Of a stretch of DNA of 56,131 nucleotides, positions 44,401 to 52,540 are shown piece after piece. The position numbers and the translations under genes were made by a program. The stretch lies in assembly GCA_002314325.1 (NCBI GenBank), contig DCFC01000044.1, forward strand, positions 589 to 56,719, read 5' to 3'. The DNA comes from Megamonas hypermegale. Lineage in GTDB: Bacteria; Bacillota; Negativicutes; Selenomonadales; Selenomonadaceae. The stretch's first letter is position 1, and each line of letters starts with the position of its first letter. The notes beneath the pieces were generated by a model, which did not search any database, was not told the origin of the DNA, and worked only from the letters and a program-made list of their open reading frames with translations.

Positions 44401-44444
44401 ATAACTCGTACCAGATTAACGGCGGAATGCAGTGGGCATTGTGA
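41406..44444 (+). CDS. Autotransporter 1 (type Va), beta-helix passenger
   Basis: 1012 residues. A signal peptide ends at about GFAQ (residue 28). A long Asn/Asp/Gly/Ile-rich passenger (about 30-690) has short repeats of the SVNIIG / AVINIGAD kind expected of a right-handed beta-helix. An autotransporter barrel (about 710-1012) starts after ILNMSKANYSQAVYMDRL and ends QINGGMQWAL. It should be exported and inserted in the outer membrane. The ATG at 41430 (MERIIILSLFLG) aligns better with the neighbouring paralogue; neither candidate has a strong ribosome site. No protease or adhesin motif is evident. Base composition is more AT-rich than the flanking genes. Confidence 0.9.
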   Translation: MTLVQRKKMERIIILSLFLGITNTGFAQTTSSTGINGNFAHIYDDDLKISVNNGYYGIQALDSNIDLTMQNMEIDNKGNRRNSKFNGIYADGLSVININGTNLQMNINNTDNSTGIEAEEGSIIKIDVKKSNNVNIKGIRQNTSGGIEVRDKASVSLKAGNSNMINADFVGISADEQSQVDLIAGNDNIIAANNAIVSWTNGRINLTALNGSNVLNGIYFGISGYDNSDITLNAPSGRNIINVTDGAGILADNTKIRLKAENNSIISQKGIAVDATVGSSVNIIGRQNNYIDGLIYVKDKGTVVNIGNFFGAGNVKDSGNNYIIINIDGNNTNDIDMNNSNAVSAIYAGDGAVINIGADERHGNYIMRTLNNRQKQSRLVWVSEGSVNIQGRSDLYATDDWSVSSKQIALAAGTVNPNEEKQKALLNLNFGSGSKIIGDITAGKNGYINITPQNGADINMQSNILAANGGSINIDTGDNSFLTGRIDDYSDAAVKLSHGGEMFKPEYSDKIISSGNINLTLGKNSQWNVAGQSWVSQLNLKENSIVNLVSANTDERNKPHALLIENLSGDGNFVMSLKDNRNLSDMLYLKKATGVYNIVLTDVLTNQELGKTGLRFATVGAGSNIIFKNVVAYDKGAYDVKYVINTDKYLNNAENNDYNNDENHADGSFGQYRPGNEAVGNFLESGGQNDSEILDYKISAVENRELSNVGNTILNMSKANYSQAVYMDRLSKRMGESHYINGNEGLWVRMRYDETDKDKAFKISTNMYEIGYDRKSDSKDKNGYHRRGIAFDYMDGNTSYDDIAGSGETNRKGIWFYDTWFGNKGHYTDYVVKWGHLENNFDLYTRMHNEKVNGEYDNDVYSVSGEWGYKNKLNGGWYIEPQLQMQYAHVTGENYKTTQETEVSADGIDSLIARAGFRFGRDFGKDGKSTFYVKADILHEFFGEQNITVRDKSTEYLKRSIDYDNGGTWYTIGLGLSTELTDHSYAFLDIEKTFGSDNNNSYQINGGMQWAL

Positions 44445-44529
44445 AAATAGTGATAAAATGATTGACACTGTTTCAGCGGACATGTTAAGGCTACGTATAG
44501 TTTTTAAAATAGAATAAGTATTAAAGAAG

Positions 44530-44570
44530 ACCACCAACAAGGGATTAATGATTTTTGTTGGTGGTTTTTT
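44530..44570 (+). terminator. Rho-independent terminator after autotransporter 1
   Basis: 11-bp stem ACCACCAACAA / TTGTTGGTGGT with a T-run. The rest of the gap to 44696 is AT-rich and contains only the AAAGGA site of the next gene. Confidence 0.85.
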
Positions 44571-44696
44571 GTATTTTTTGAGTGAACAAACTTAACGATT
44601 GTTTTAAATAAATCATTAAAACATATTTATTTAATATAAAATATATGTTAAAATTATTTTATAGGATTATTAATGGATTAAAGAAAGGATTATTTT

Positions 44697-47600
44697 ATGA
44701 AAAAAGCAATTATTTTAAGTCTATTTTCATCAATGAACGCTGTAACAACAACTTTTGCTGCAAACATAAATCCTATTGATATTCATGAAGGACAAATATA
44801 TGAACAGGCAATGGATGATGATACAACATTAATGATAGACGAGGGGAAAGGAATAGGTATCAGTGTTCTTGGGGGAAGTAAAGTAAATCTTGCAGGAAAT
44901 GGCGCTTTCCGCATGAAGACGTTGGAGGCTGATAATGAAAGAAACTTTGTCAGATATGGAATACGTGTACAAGATAGTTCTTCTGTTGTAAAAATAAAAT
45001 CAAATGACGGCAATATCGAAATGGATATGAAGAATATGTATAGAATTTCTCCTACTTTTAATGGGATATACACAGGTTTTTTTGGATTAACGGATATTGT
45101 TACTGAAAAGAATTTTAATATGAGTATGGAGCAGAATGCTGCTAAAGTAAAGAATTTTTATGGAATAGAGGCTGATAAGGGCGTCATAAATATAAAAACA
45201 GGAGAAAATCTGGAGTTAAATTTAATTGATAAATCCAGCGGAGTGAATAATAATAATAGGTATTTTTATGGATTGTATGCTAATGATAAAGGTGTATTGA
45301 ATATTGAATCAAACGGAAACATAAATTTAAATATGGTTGAAAATGTTGACTCCTCTTATACCAGAGGAATATATGCTTACGGTGACAGCCAAATAAATAT
45401 GAAAGCAGCTAAAGACTTGAATATAAATATCACTTCTGCTGATAATGCTGCAACTAATGCACGCGGAATATTGGCATGGAAGTCAGCTGTTGTTAATGTG
45501 CAGGCTGAAAATATCAATATCGATATGAATACGGCAGGTAAAGAAGATAATGGTCCGTCTGGAATAAAAGCAAGCGGCGGGCTGGTGAATATTGAGAATA
45601 CGTCTAATTTGAAGATTAATTCAGTAGGAAGAAACAATGGCAGTAATGAAGCAATAATGGCAGATTCTTCTGTGAAAATGGAAGATGGACGGTTATCAAA
45701 GATAAGTATGAATTTATCCGGTGATATGGATATAAATTTAACGGCTGATAATATGACAGAGACGACGGGTGTGTATTCTTATGCAAATTCAGGAAAGACA
45801 GCAGTCATTGACATTAATAATGAAGGCGATAATAAAATCAATATTAAAAGTGAAAATTTAACAAAGAGTGCTTCCGGTATTAATCTTGAAACTGATAATA
45901 GAGAAAGTAAAGCGGATAAAACATTTTCAGCAGAGTTGACGATGCAGGGGAAAAATATGTTGATTGATGTAAATAGCAATAAAAATGCGGCTTACGGCAT
46001 ATATGAGCATATCAACAGTAGTAACAGCGTAGCAGTAGGAAATATAATATCAGCCGAACAAAATAAGATAAATGTAAATGTAGCTAATTCAGATAAAGAA
46101 GCTGTCGGTATATGGATGGAAAATACTGTCAGTGATGCGGAAAATACTTCAGCACAGCTTGATTTAAAAGGAAACAGTCTGACGCTTAATGCACATAATA
46201 GCAGTGGTATAAACGGTACAGGCATAAAAGTGCAGAACAAGGGCGAATTTGCTCGTTTAAATATTAATAGTACACAGGATAATACGATAACGGCTGATGA
46301 TATGGGGATATTGGCGGAAGGCGAAAAAGCATATGCGAATATTACTTCTGAAAATGGAAATAATACCGTTTCTGTAGGTAAAGATACAGCTGTGAAAGCT
46401 GCAAACGGAGGTACGGTGCATCTTGCTTCAGCAAAGAATAATGATATTCACGGTATGATTGAAGCAGATGGAAACGGCAGCAGTGTTGACCTTTTTGGCG
46501 GAGGTAACAATATTATCACTGTGGACGGCAATAATACGGTAAATAAATCGGATACTGTTTCGGCTGTTTATGCAGTTAATGGCGGTACAGTCAATATTAC
46601 GGCCGATGAAGGAAAAATAAATAGTATATCCGAAAGTAATTCAGTAGGCGATAAAAAAAGCCGGCTCGTTTTAGCAAATGACGGAACGATAAATTTAGCA
46701 GGAACGAGCATTTTAAAAAGCAGTCGGACAGCTTTGGCGGCAGGCGTGTCTGATTTAAACGAGGCGACAGATGCGAAAGCATATATTAATTTTGACTATG
46801 GAGCAGGAAGTTCAGTAACCGGCAATATTGTTGCAGGCAAGAACGGAATGATAACGGTTGTCCCTCAAGTTGAAATGCAAAACGGCGGACTTAATCTGCA
46901 AGGAAATATTTTAGCTTCAAACGGAGGTACTGTTAATATAAATATCGGTAAGAATACAGTATTTACAGGCAGAACGGACGATTTTTCCGATATTAACGTC
47001 AATGCAAATCACGGCAGTGATGTCTTAAAACAGGATTATAGTAAGACTATTGCTGAAAAAGGAAATATATATTTGACGCTGGAGGACAATTCACGTTGGA
47101 ATGTTACGGGGCAGTCATGGGTAACTTATCTTAATCCGAATGGCAGTACGATTGACCTTGTGGCGGCTAATAAGGATAGAAAGACGAATTCCCATGCGCT
47201 CACAGTTGGCAGATTGCAGGGCGATGCTACTTTTAATATGAGTCTTGACCGAAACAGAAATATAAGCGATATGCTTTATGTAAAAAAAGCTGACGGTGTA
47301 TATAATATTAATGTGTTTGACCCGGTGACGACAGATGATATGTATGCGGATAATTTTGACGGTTTGCGGTTTGCTACAGTAGGGAAAGGTTCCAATGCAC
47401 AGTTTAAGGCGTATACAATAGATGCCGGAGTTATGAATATCGAATATGAAGTCGGCAGTGATAAGTACAGTAATAATAAAGAAAATGATGCTTATAACGG
47501 CGGAATGAATATAAATGAAGATAAACCGGGTTCACGCGGAGTGGATGAATTTTTTGCAAGAGAAGAAAATTCGTCAGGCGCAGCTAAAATGAGAGTGGCC

Positions 47601-48713
47601 CAAGAAGCTGCAGATTATGAAAATGCAGCGGTTAACAACTCGGATACAGCTGTTGAAGCAGCAGATAAAAAGGAAAACGAGATTACAAATTATAAACTTG
47701 TAGCCAGAAAAAATGAACCGGATAAACCGAATGAAGGAGAGCATATTCCAGAGAAAAATCTTTCCGATGCCGGTAAAACTATTTTGAATATGGCAAAAGC
47801 CAATTATAATAGAGCCGTGTATATGGACAGACTTAATAAGCGCATGGGAGAAGCACGATACATTGAAGGTGATGAAGGCTTATGGGTGCATATGCGTCAT
47901 GACAGAACAGATAAAGAGACAGGTTATAAAATATCGTCAAATATGTATGAACTCGGTTATGATAAGAAATACGACAGCAAGGACAGTAATGGGTATCATA
48001 GACGCGGTGCAGCTATAGACTATATGGATAGTGATACTGGTTTTGATGATATCATAGGTAATGGGGAAACACATCGCAAAGGTATTTGGCTCTATGATAC
48101 GTGGTTCGGCAACAAAGGCCACTACACCGATTATATAGCAAAATGGGGACATCTTGAAAACAGTTTCGACCTCTATACGAAAACTCGCGGTGAAAAAGTA
48201 AGCGGTGAATATAATAATAATGTATATTCGCTCAGTGCTGAATGGGGCTATAAGGATATCCTGAATGAAGATAAGGATAATCTGGAAAACAATAAGGATA
48301 AATGGTATATCGAGCCGCAGCTGCAAATGCAGTATGCGCGCGTAACGGGAGCAGACTACACCACGAGCCAGGGAACGGATGTTTCCGTAGACGGCATTGA
48401 TAGCCTTATTGCCAGAGCAGGTTTCCGTTTCGGTAAGGATTTCGGCAGTGATAGAAAATCCACATTCTATGTAAAAGCGGATGTATTGCATGAATTCATG
48501 GGCGACCAGGATATTACCGTAAGAGATAAAACTACGGACGGTATAGCAAGAACAATTGGCTACGATAATGACGGAACATGGTATACGGTAGGGCTCGGCT
48601 TCAGCACCATGCTCAGCGACCATTCGTATGCTTTCCTCGATGTGGAAAAAGTATTCGGCAACGACAATGACAACTCGTACCAGATTAATGGCGGAGTTCA
48701 GTGGGCGCTTTAA
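44697..48713 (+). CDS. Autotransporter 2 (type Va), paralogue of autotransporter 1
   Basis: 1338 residues. Signal peptide MKKAIILSLFSSMNAVTTTFA. The passenger (about 25-960) is rich in Asn, Asp and Ile with beta-helix-like repeats (VNIENTSNLKINSVG, NINLNMVENV). An Ala/Glu/Lys-rich linker (about 960-1025) is absent from the first protein. The barrel (about 1030-1338) begins ILNMAKANYNRAVYMDRL and ends QINGGVQWAL. The two barrels are much more alike than the passengers: GIW-YDTWFGNKGHYTDY and KWGHLEN are shared. AAAGGA precedes the ATG. Possible roles are adhesion or aggregation; none is shown by sequence. Confidence 0.92.
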   Translation: MKKAIILSLFSSMNAVTTTFAANINPIDIHEGQIYEQAMDDDTTLMIDEGKGIGISVLGGSKVNLAGNGAFRMKTLEADNERNFVRYGIRVQDSSSVVKIKSNDGNIEMDMKNMYRISPTFNGIYTGFFGLTDIVTEKNFNMSMEQNAAKVKNFYGIEADKGVINIKTGENLELNLIDKSSGVNNNNRYFYGLYANDKGVLNIESNGNINLNMVENVDSSYTRGIYAYGDSQINMKAAKDLNINITSADNAATNARGILAWKSAVVNVQAENINIDMNTAGKEDNGPSGIKASGGLVNIENTSNLKINSVGRNNGSNEAIMADSSVKMEDGRLSKISMNLSGDMDINLTADNMTETTGVYSYANSGKTAVIDINNEGDNKINIKSENLTKSASGINLETDNRESKADKTFSAELTMQGKNMLIDVNSNKNAAYGIYEHINSSNSVAVGNIISAEQNKINVNVANSDKEAVGIWMENTVSDAENTSAQLDLKGNSLTLNAHNSSGINGTGIKVQNKGEFARLNINSTQDNTITADDMGILAEGEKAYANITSENGNNTVSVGKDTAVKAANGGTVHLASAKNNDIHGMIEADGNGSSVDLFGGGNNIITVDGNNTVNKSDTVSAVYAVNGGTVNITADEGKINSISESNSVGDKKSRLVLANDGTINLAGTSILKSSRTALAAGVSDLNEATDAKAYINFDYGAGSSVTGNIVAGKNGMITVVPQVEMQNGGLNLQGNILASNGGTVNINIGKNTVFTGRTDDFSDINVNANHGSDVLKQDYSKTIAEKGNIYLTLEDNSRWNVTGQSWVTYLNPNGSTIDLVAANKDRKTNSHALTVGRLQGDATFNMSLDRNRNISDMLYVKKADGVYNINVFDPVTTDDMYADNFDGLRFATVGKGSNAQFKAYTIDAGVMNIEYEVGSDKYSNNKENDAYNGGMNINEDKPGSRGVDEFFAREENSSGAAKMRVAQEAADYENAAVNNSDTAVEAADKKENEITNYKLVARKNEPDKPNEGEHIPEKNLSDAGKTILNMAKANYNRAVYMDRLNKRMGEARYIEGDEGLWVHMRHDRTDKETGYKISSNMYELGYDKKYDSKDSNGYHRRGAAIDYMDSDTGFDDIIGNGETHRKGIWLYDTWFGNKGHYTDYIAKWGHLENSFDLYTKTRGEKVSGEYNNNVYSLSAEWGYKDILNEDKDNLENNKDKWYIEPQLQMQYARVTGADYTTSQGTDVSVDGIDSLIARAGFRFGKDFGSDRKSTFYVKADVLHEFMGDQDITVRDKTTDGIARTIGYDNDGTWYTVGLGFSTMLSDHSYAFLDVEKVFGNDNDNSYQINGGVQWAL

Positions 48714-48723
48714 AAATTTATTT

Positions 48724-48759
48724 ACAAAGAAGGAGCAAAACAGCTCCTTCTTTGTTTTC
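48724..48759 (+). terminator. Rho-independent terminator after autotransporter 2
   Basis: Perfect 13-bp stem ACAAAGAAGGAGC / GCTCCTTCTTTGT, 6-nt loop, TTTT. It lies 10 bp past the stop. Confidence 0.92.
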
Positions 48760-48883
48760 AGAGTAAAATAATTTGGTTTTTTGAAGGAAAATATAAAATT
48801 ATGTAGAATGTTATATCTATGTTAAAGAGGGTAGGCCGGATATCTTCTTTATCGTACTACATTTAAAAAGGAAGGTATTTATT

Positions 48884-49303
48884 ATGAATAATAAGGCTGC
48901 TAAATTTCAGGAATATTTGACAGCAAATAATATTACAGGATTTAATCATGAAGAATTCAGTGATGAATTCCATACTGTAATGTTCCGTTCCCGCATTGTG
49001 ATTAAAGGGCAGGAAATTCCTATGGCGATAATTTTGGATGACAGTATTTACCGTATGATACGTATTCAGCTTGTATCGAGTGTGGAAAATACAACTGAGG
49101 TGGTAAGTTATCTGAATAAATTAAACGCTAAATATAAATCCTATAAATTTTATTTAACGGAACAGAATAACTTGATTTTAGATAGCTGTGTCATGGGTAA
49201 AGATGAAGATGAAAGCGAAGTTATAATCGCTGTTTTGAATAATATAATAAAACAGATGCAGGATGAATATTCCGATTTAATGCATGTTGTTTGGAGCAAG
49301 TAA
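48884..49303 (+). CDS. YbjN-like small cytoplasmic protein
   Basis: 139 residues with no signal peptide or membrane segment. An alpha/beta pattern with SYLNKLNAKYKSYKFYLTEQNNLILDSCVM resembles the YbjN / type III-chaperone-like fold, in which the central sheet carries Y-F-x-L segments. Function in this lineage is unknown. AAGGAAGG precedes the ATG. It is followed 14 bp later by a secreted protein gene, so the two are probably cotranscribed. Confidence 0.65.
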   Translation: MNNKAAKFQEYLTANNITGFNHEEFSDEFHTVMFRSRIVIKGQEIPMAIILDDSIYRMIRIQLVSSVENTTEVVSYLNKLNAKYKSYKFYLTEQNNLILDSCVMGKDEDESEVIIAVLNNIIKQMQDEYSDLMHVVWSK

Positions 49304-49317
49304 AGGAGATTTTGAAG

Positions 49318-49782
49318 ATGAAAAAATTAATTCTGGTTTTAACGGCTGTAATGATGATGGCGTTTTCCGGTATTTGCATGGCGTCGGACAGTGGCGATTT
49401 GAGTAAGGAACAGAAAGCAGTTGATACGTTTATCAGCGCTATCAGCACGGATAAAGTTACGTATGAAAAATTTGCTGTCAATATGAATGATGGTTTGAAA
49501 GCAAAGCTGGACGCTAAAACTTTTGAACAGCTGAAAAACAATGTGAAGAACAATTTCGGCGATTACAAAGACAGTAAACTGTATATTTTTGAACGTTCGC
49601 TGACTGGAGATAAAGATGTAGTGATGTATGTGGCTTCTTTCAGCAAAGAAGAACATGTATTGATGGTGTTCGGCTTCGATAAGGATGCGAAAATGTCGGA
49701 AATCGGTCTGAACATAATGCAGCAGCAGAATGCTGAACAGGCACAGAATACTGAACAGCAGGCGCAAGCGGCACAACAGTAA
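49318..49782 (+). CDS. Secreted or periplasmic protein of unknown function
   Basis: 154 residues. Signal peptide MKKLILVLTAVMMMAFSGICMA. The mature part (about 23-135) looks like a DUF3887-type small domain (TFISAISTDKVTYEKFAVNMNDGLKAKL...FGDYKDSKLYIFE), followed by a Gln/Ala-rich tail. The ATG at 49318 after AAAGGAGATTTTG is used rather than one nine codons upstream that overlaps the previous gene. I do not recognise a specific function. Confidence 0.7.
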   Translation: MKKLILVLTAVMMMAFSGICMASDSGDLSKEQKAVDTFISAISTDKVTYEKFAVNMNDGLKAKLDAKTFEQLKNNVKNNFGDYKDSKLYIFERSLTGDKDVVMYVASFSKEEHVLMVFGFDKDAKMSEIGLNIMQQQNAEQAQNTEQQAQAAQQ

Positions 49783-49802
49783 TACATTAATAATGTAAAA
49801 AT

Positions 49803-49833
49803 AAAAAGCCCTGGGAATTTCCCGGGGCTTTTG
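49803..49833 (+). terminator. Rho-independent terminator
   Basis: Stem AAAAGCCCTGGG / CCCGGGGCTTTT with a 5-nt loop; T-run at the end. A TATAAT with TGTGG before it (49837-49842) follows at once and may start transcription of the next unit. Confidence 0.88.
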
Positions 49834-49855
49834 TGGTATAATTAGCTTATTTAAA

Positions 49856-49984
49856 CTTGTCGTGCTAATAAAATATTTAGCCTATAGCCAGCAGAATAAT
49901 AGTTTATATTTGTTCGATGTTGGCACTTAGCCTCACTAAATATAAACTATTATCCTGCTTTGGAAAATCAAATGGCACAACAAG
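49856..49984 (-). repeat. NP element copy 12 with 9-bp target duplication
   Basis: 129 bp between direct repeats TTATTTAAA (49847-49855 and 49985-49993). The extended ends CTTGTCGTGC and GGCACAACAAG show the inverted end reaching the duplication. Inner arms 49890-49910 and 49939-49959 have one mismatch. Reverse-oriented, 31 bp before the serine hydrolase gene. Confidence 0.92.
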
Positions 49985-50015
49985 TTATTTAAATGTATTT
50001 AAAATGTAAGGACTG

Positions 50016-50810
50016 ATGATTTTGGATTTGAGAATTCTGGATATCTATCTTCAAGGCAAGGTACTGTCGTTTGCCGGCAACTGGTCGTATTTAATTCAGC
50101 GTTATGATGCGGCGGATTTGCCGAAGATTTCGTATCAGGAAGATTATGTGCATAAATCGGCTAGCATGATTAAGGTTCTGATTTTGGCGGCGCTTTGCGA
50201 CAGTGATATTGACTTGGCGGAGAAAATCCGTATCGACGCTGTGCCGCGCGTGGAAGGCGGGGGCGCATTGCAGGAGATGAACGGCGATGCGCAGCTTACA
50301 ATGCAGGCGCTGGCTTCGCTGATGATTGTGCTCAGCGACAATCTGGCGACCAATCTGCTGATTGACAGACTAGGCAGGGAAAATATTCAGGCGTATGCTG
50401 ATAAGCTGGGTTTAAAGCAGACAAAACTGCAGCGGTGCATGATGGATTTTACGGCGGCGCAAAATGGCAGGGAAAATTATATGAGTGTTGCCGATTATAA
50501 TAAACTGCTTCATTATATTTATACGAAACGTGAAGAGCTGCGTTTTGCAAAGGCGTGGGAAATTCTGGCGCGCCAGCAGTTTCGCGATCGTATTCCGTAT
50601 TATTGGGATGAAGATATAGTTTTTCACCATAAGACGGGGATGCTCGACGGTGTGGAGCATGACGGCGGCGTATTTGAAGGAAGAAACGGCATGTACGGTA
50701 TTACGATTTTTGCTTCCGATTTGCCGTCGAATGCTTTGGGCGGGCGGCAGATAGGAGAGCTGGGCCGATTTATTTTCGACTTTTTAAACGCCCGCCAGAG
50801 AAGGAGCTGA
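50016..50810 (+). CDS. Beta-lactamase-fold serine hydrolase without signal peptide
   Basis: 264 residues of the class A beta-lactamase / DD-peptidase fold. Visible are SxxK (Ser50-Met-Ile-Lys53), SDN (107-109) and KTG (206-208). The Glu166-type ExxLN motif needed for rapid deacylation in class A enzymes is not recognisable; the region reads RCMMDFTAAQNGREN. There is no export signal, so it would be cytoplasmic. It lies 4 bp before a peptide-binding lipoprotein gene and near LD-carboxypeptidase and epimerase genes, which favours a peptide hydrolase role in cell-wall salvage over drug resistance; this is inference. Confidence 0.8.
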   Translation: MILDLRILDIYLQGKVLSFAGNWSYLIQRYDAADLPKISYQEDYVHKSASMIKVLILAALCDSDIDLAEKIRIDAVPRVEGGGALQEMNGDAQLTMQALASLMIVLSDNLATNLLIDRLGRENIQAYADKLGLKQTKLQRCMMDFTAAQNGRENYMSVADYNKLLHYIYTKREELRFAKAWEILARQQFRDRIPYYWDEDIVFHHKTGMLDGVEHDGGVFEGRNGMYGITIFASDLPSNALGGRQIGELGRFIFDFLNARQRRS

Positions 50811-50814
50811 TAGT

Positions 50815-52404
50815 GTGAGGAAAATTCTCGTATTGATAATGATATTATGCGCGTGGATTACGGCCGGATGTGGTGATACCGTGAATAATGATACGGTGCG
50901 CTATGCGCTGGAAGCGGAACCGGCTACGCTCGACCCGGCGAAAAGTACGGCTCTTGCCGAATCGAACGTGGAGCTGGCTCTGTTTGAGGGACTTACGCGC
51001 CTGGATGAGAACGAACAGCCGCAGCCTGCCGCTGCGGAGCGTTGGGAGGTTTCAGCTGACGGCACGGAGTACACGTTTCATCTGCGCAGCGGACTTGTCT
51101 GGAACGACGGCACGCCGCTGACGGCTCACGATTTTGAATATGCGTGGAAGCGGGTGCTCAATCCGCAGACGGCTTCGGAGAATGCTTATATGATGTATCC
51201 GCTATTGAACGGCGAAGAGTATTTTAAGCAGGAAAAGACGGCGGATGAAGTCGGCGTGAAGGCGCTTGATGATAAAACGCTGTTTGTAAAACTGAAAGCG
51301 CCGATAACGTATTTTCTCAATCTGACGGCGTTTCACTGTTATTATCCCGTGCCGAAGCATGTAGTGGAGAAAGACCCGGAAATCTGGGCGGCGAACGATA
51401 AAATTGTCTCGAACGGGCCGTTTGTACTGACGCGCTGGATACATTCCAATCAGCTGCAGTTTGTGAAAAACGACAAATACTGGGACAAGGACAAAGTAAA
51501 ACTTGCCAATATGCTTTGGCCGATAAGCGAGTCGCAGAGCACGCGCGTTTCCATGGTGGAGAGCGGGCAGGCGAATTTGACGGTGGAGCCGCCGATATCC
51601 GAGCAGGAGCGGCTGACGAAGGCGGGGCTTTACCATATAAGCCCGTATCTCGGCGCATATTATTACAGTTTCAACACGGCGAAAGCGCCGTTTGACAATC
51701 CGGATGTCCGCCGGGCTTTTTCGCTGGCGGTGGACAGGGAAATGCTCGTCAATAATATCATTAAAGGCGGCAAGAAACCGGCGTATGCCTGGGTGCCGCC
51801 GGGGCTTATTAATCCGGCTACGGGGAAAGATTTCCGCGCGGAAGGCGGCGACTTTGTCGAATACAATCCGGCAAAAGCACGGGAACTTTTGGCGCAGGCA
51901 GGCTATCCCGACGGGAAAAATCTGCCGCCGATAACGATTTTGTACAATACGAATGAGATGAACAAGGCTGTCGCGGAAGTAATCCAGTCCATGTGGAAGG
52001 AAAATCTGAACGTGGAAGCGGAACTGTTAAATCAGGAAACGAAAGTGTATCTCGACGCGCGAAATCAGGGCAATTTCCAAATCGCCCGCGCTTCCTGGAT
52101 TGGCGATTATGCCGACCCGATGACTTTCATGGATGTGTATCTCGATGAGAATAACGATGCGCAGTATCATAATCCTGCTTATAATGAACTCGTGCTGGTG
52201 GCGCAGCATACGAACAATCAGGCTGTACGCATGGATAAAATGCACACGGCGGAAAAAATTCTCCTGGACGACGCCGTTGTCCTGCCGATTTACTACACGA
52301 CGCAGCCGTATATCGTTCAGCCGTATGTGAAAGGATACCGCTGGTCCATTCTCGGTACGATTGACTTCAAGGAAGCGTATGTTGAACCGGAAAATCAAAG
52401 TTAA
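50815..52404 (+). CDS. Peptide-binding lipoprotein (OppA/MppA-like)
   Basis: 529 residues, solute-binding family 5. Lipobox ITAGC (Cys19) after a hydrophobic segment. Core motifs LDPAKSTALAESNVELALFEGL, SNGPFVLTRW, NPDVRRAFSLAVDREML and DQ-like C-terminal PQYSW equivalents fit OppA-type oligopeptide binders. The start is GTG after AGAAGGAG. No permease or ATPase gene is adjacent, so it probably delivers to an Opp system encoded elsewhere, as MppA does for murein tripeptide in E. coli. Context supports that role; specificity is unproven. Confidence 0.87.
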   Translation: MRKILVLIMILCAWITAGCGDTVNNDTVRYALEAEPATLDPAKSTALAESNVELALFEGLTRLDENEQPQPAAAERWEVSADGTEYTFHLRSGLVWNDGTPLTAHDFEYAWKRVLNPQTASENAYMMYPLLNGEEYFKQEKTADEVGVKALDDKTLFVKLKAPITYFLNLTAFHCYYPVPKHVVEKDPEIWAANDKIVSNGPFVLTRWIHSNQLQFVKNDKYWDKDKVKLANMLWPISESQSTRVSMVESGQANLTVEPPISEQERLTKAGLYHISPYLGAYYYSFNTAKAPFDNPDVRRAFSLAVDREMLVNNIIKGGKKPAYAWVPPGLINPATGKDFRAEGGDFVEYNPAKARELLAQAGYPDGKNLPPITILYNTNEMNKAVAEVIQSMWKENLNVEAELLNQETKVYLDARNQGNFQIARASWIGDYADPMTFMDVYLDENNDAQYHNPAYNELVLVAQHTNNQAVRMDKMHTAEKILLDDAVVLPIYYTTQPYIVQPYVKGYRWSILGTIDFKEAYVEPENQS

Positions 52405-52471
52405 AACTAAAGTTAGAATTAAGGATATGAGCCGCCGATGGAAATAAATTCTGCCGGCGGTTTCCGTCTAA

Positions 52472-52500
52472 TTGACGAGTATAAAATCACATGGTATGCT
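52472..52500 (+). promoter_or_regulatory. Promoter of the ldcA-M20-epimerase group
   Basis: TTGACG (52472-52477), 17 bp, TATGCT (52495-52500), 40 bp before the LD-carboxypeptidase start. A stem CCGCCG / CGGCGG at 52432-52460 just upstream may be a weak terminator of the lipoprotein gene; its T-run is poor. Confidence 0.6.
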
Positions 52501-52540
52501 AATAAAGTATACTATTTTAATAAAAAAGGGGGCTCTTCCG

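Noticed and set aside
41406..48713. The autotransporters as two-partner secretion or contact-dependent inhibition proteins
   Set aside because: Both carry their own C-terminal barrel. No TpsB partner, haemagglutination N-domain, toxin tip or immunity gene is seen.
1180..49959. The dispersed palindromes as a CRISPR array or as ordinary terminators
   Set aside because: Copies are kilobases apart with no regular spacers and no cas genes. They lack T-runs, lie also in divergent promoter regions and inside operons, and several genes beside them have separate true terminators.
50016..50810. Acquired beta-lactamase resistance gene
   Set aside because: No signal peptide, no ExxLN motif, and cell-wall salvage neighbours; composition is like the surrounding genes.
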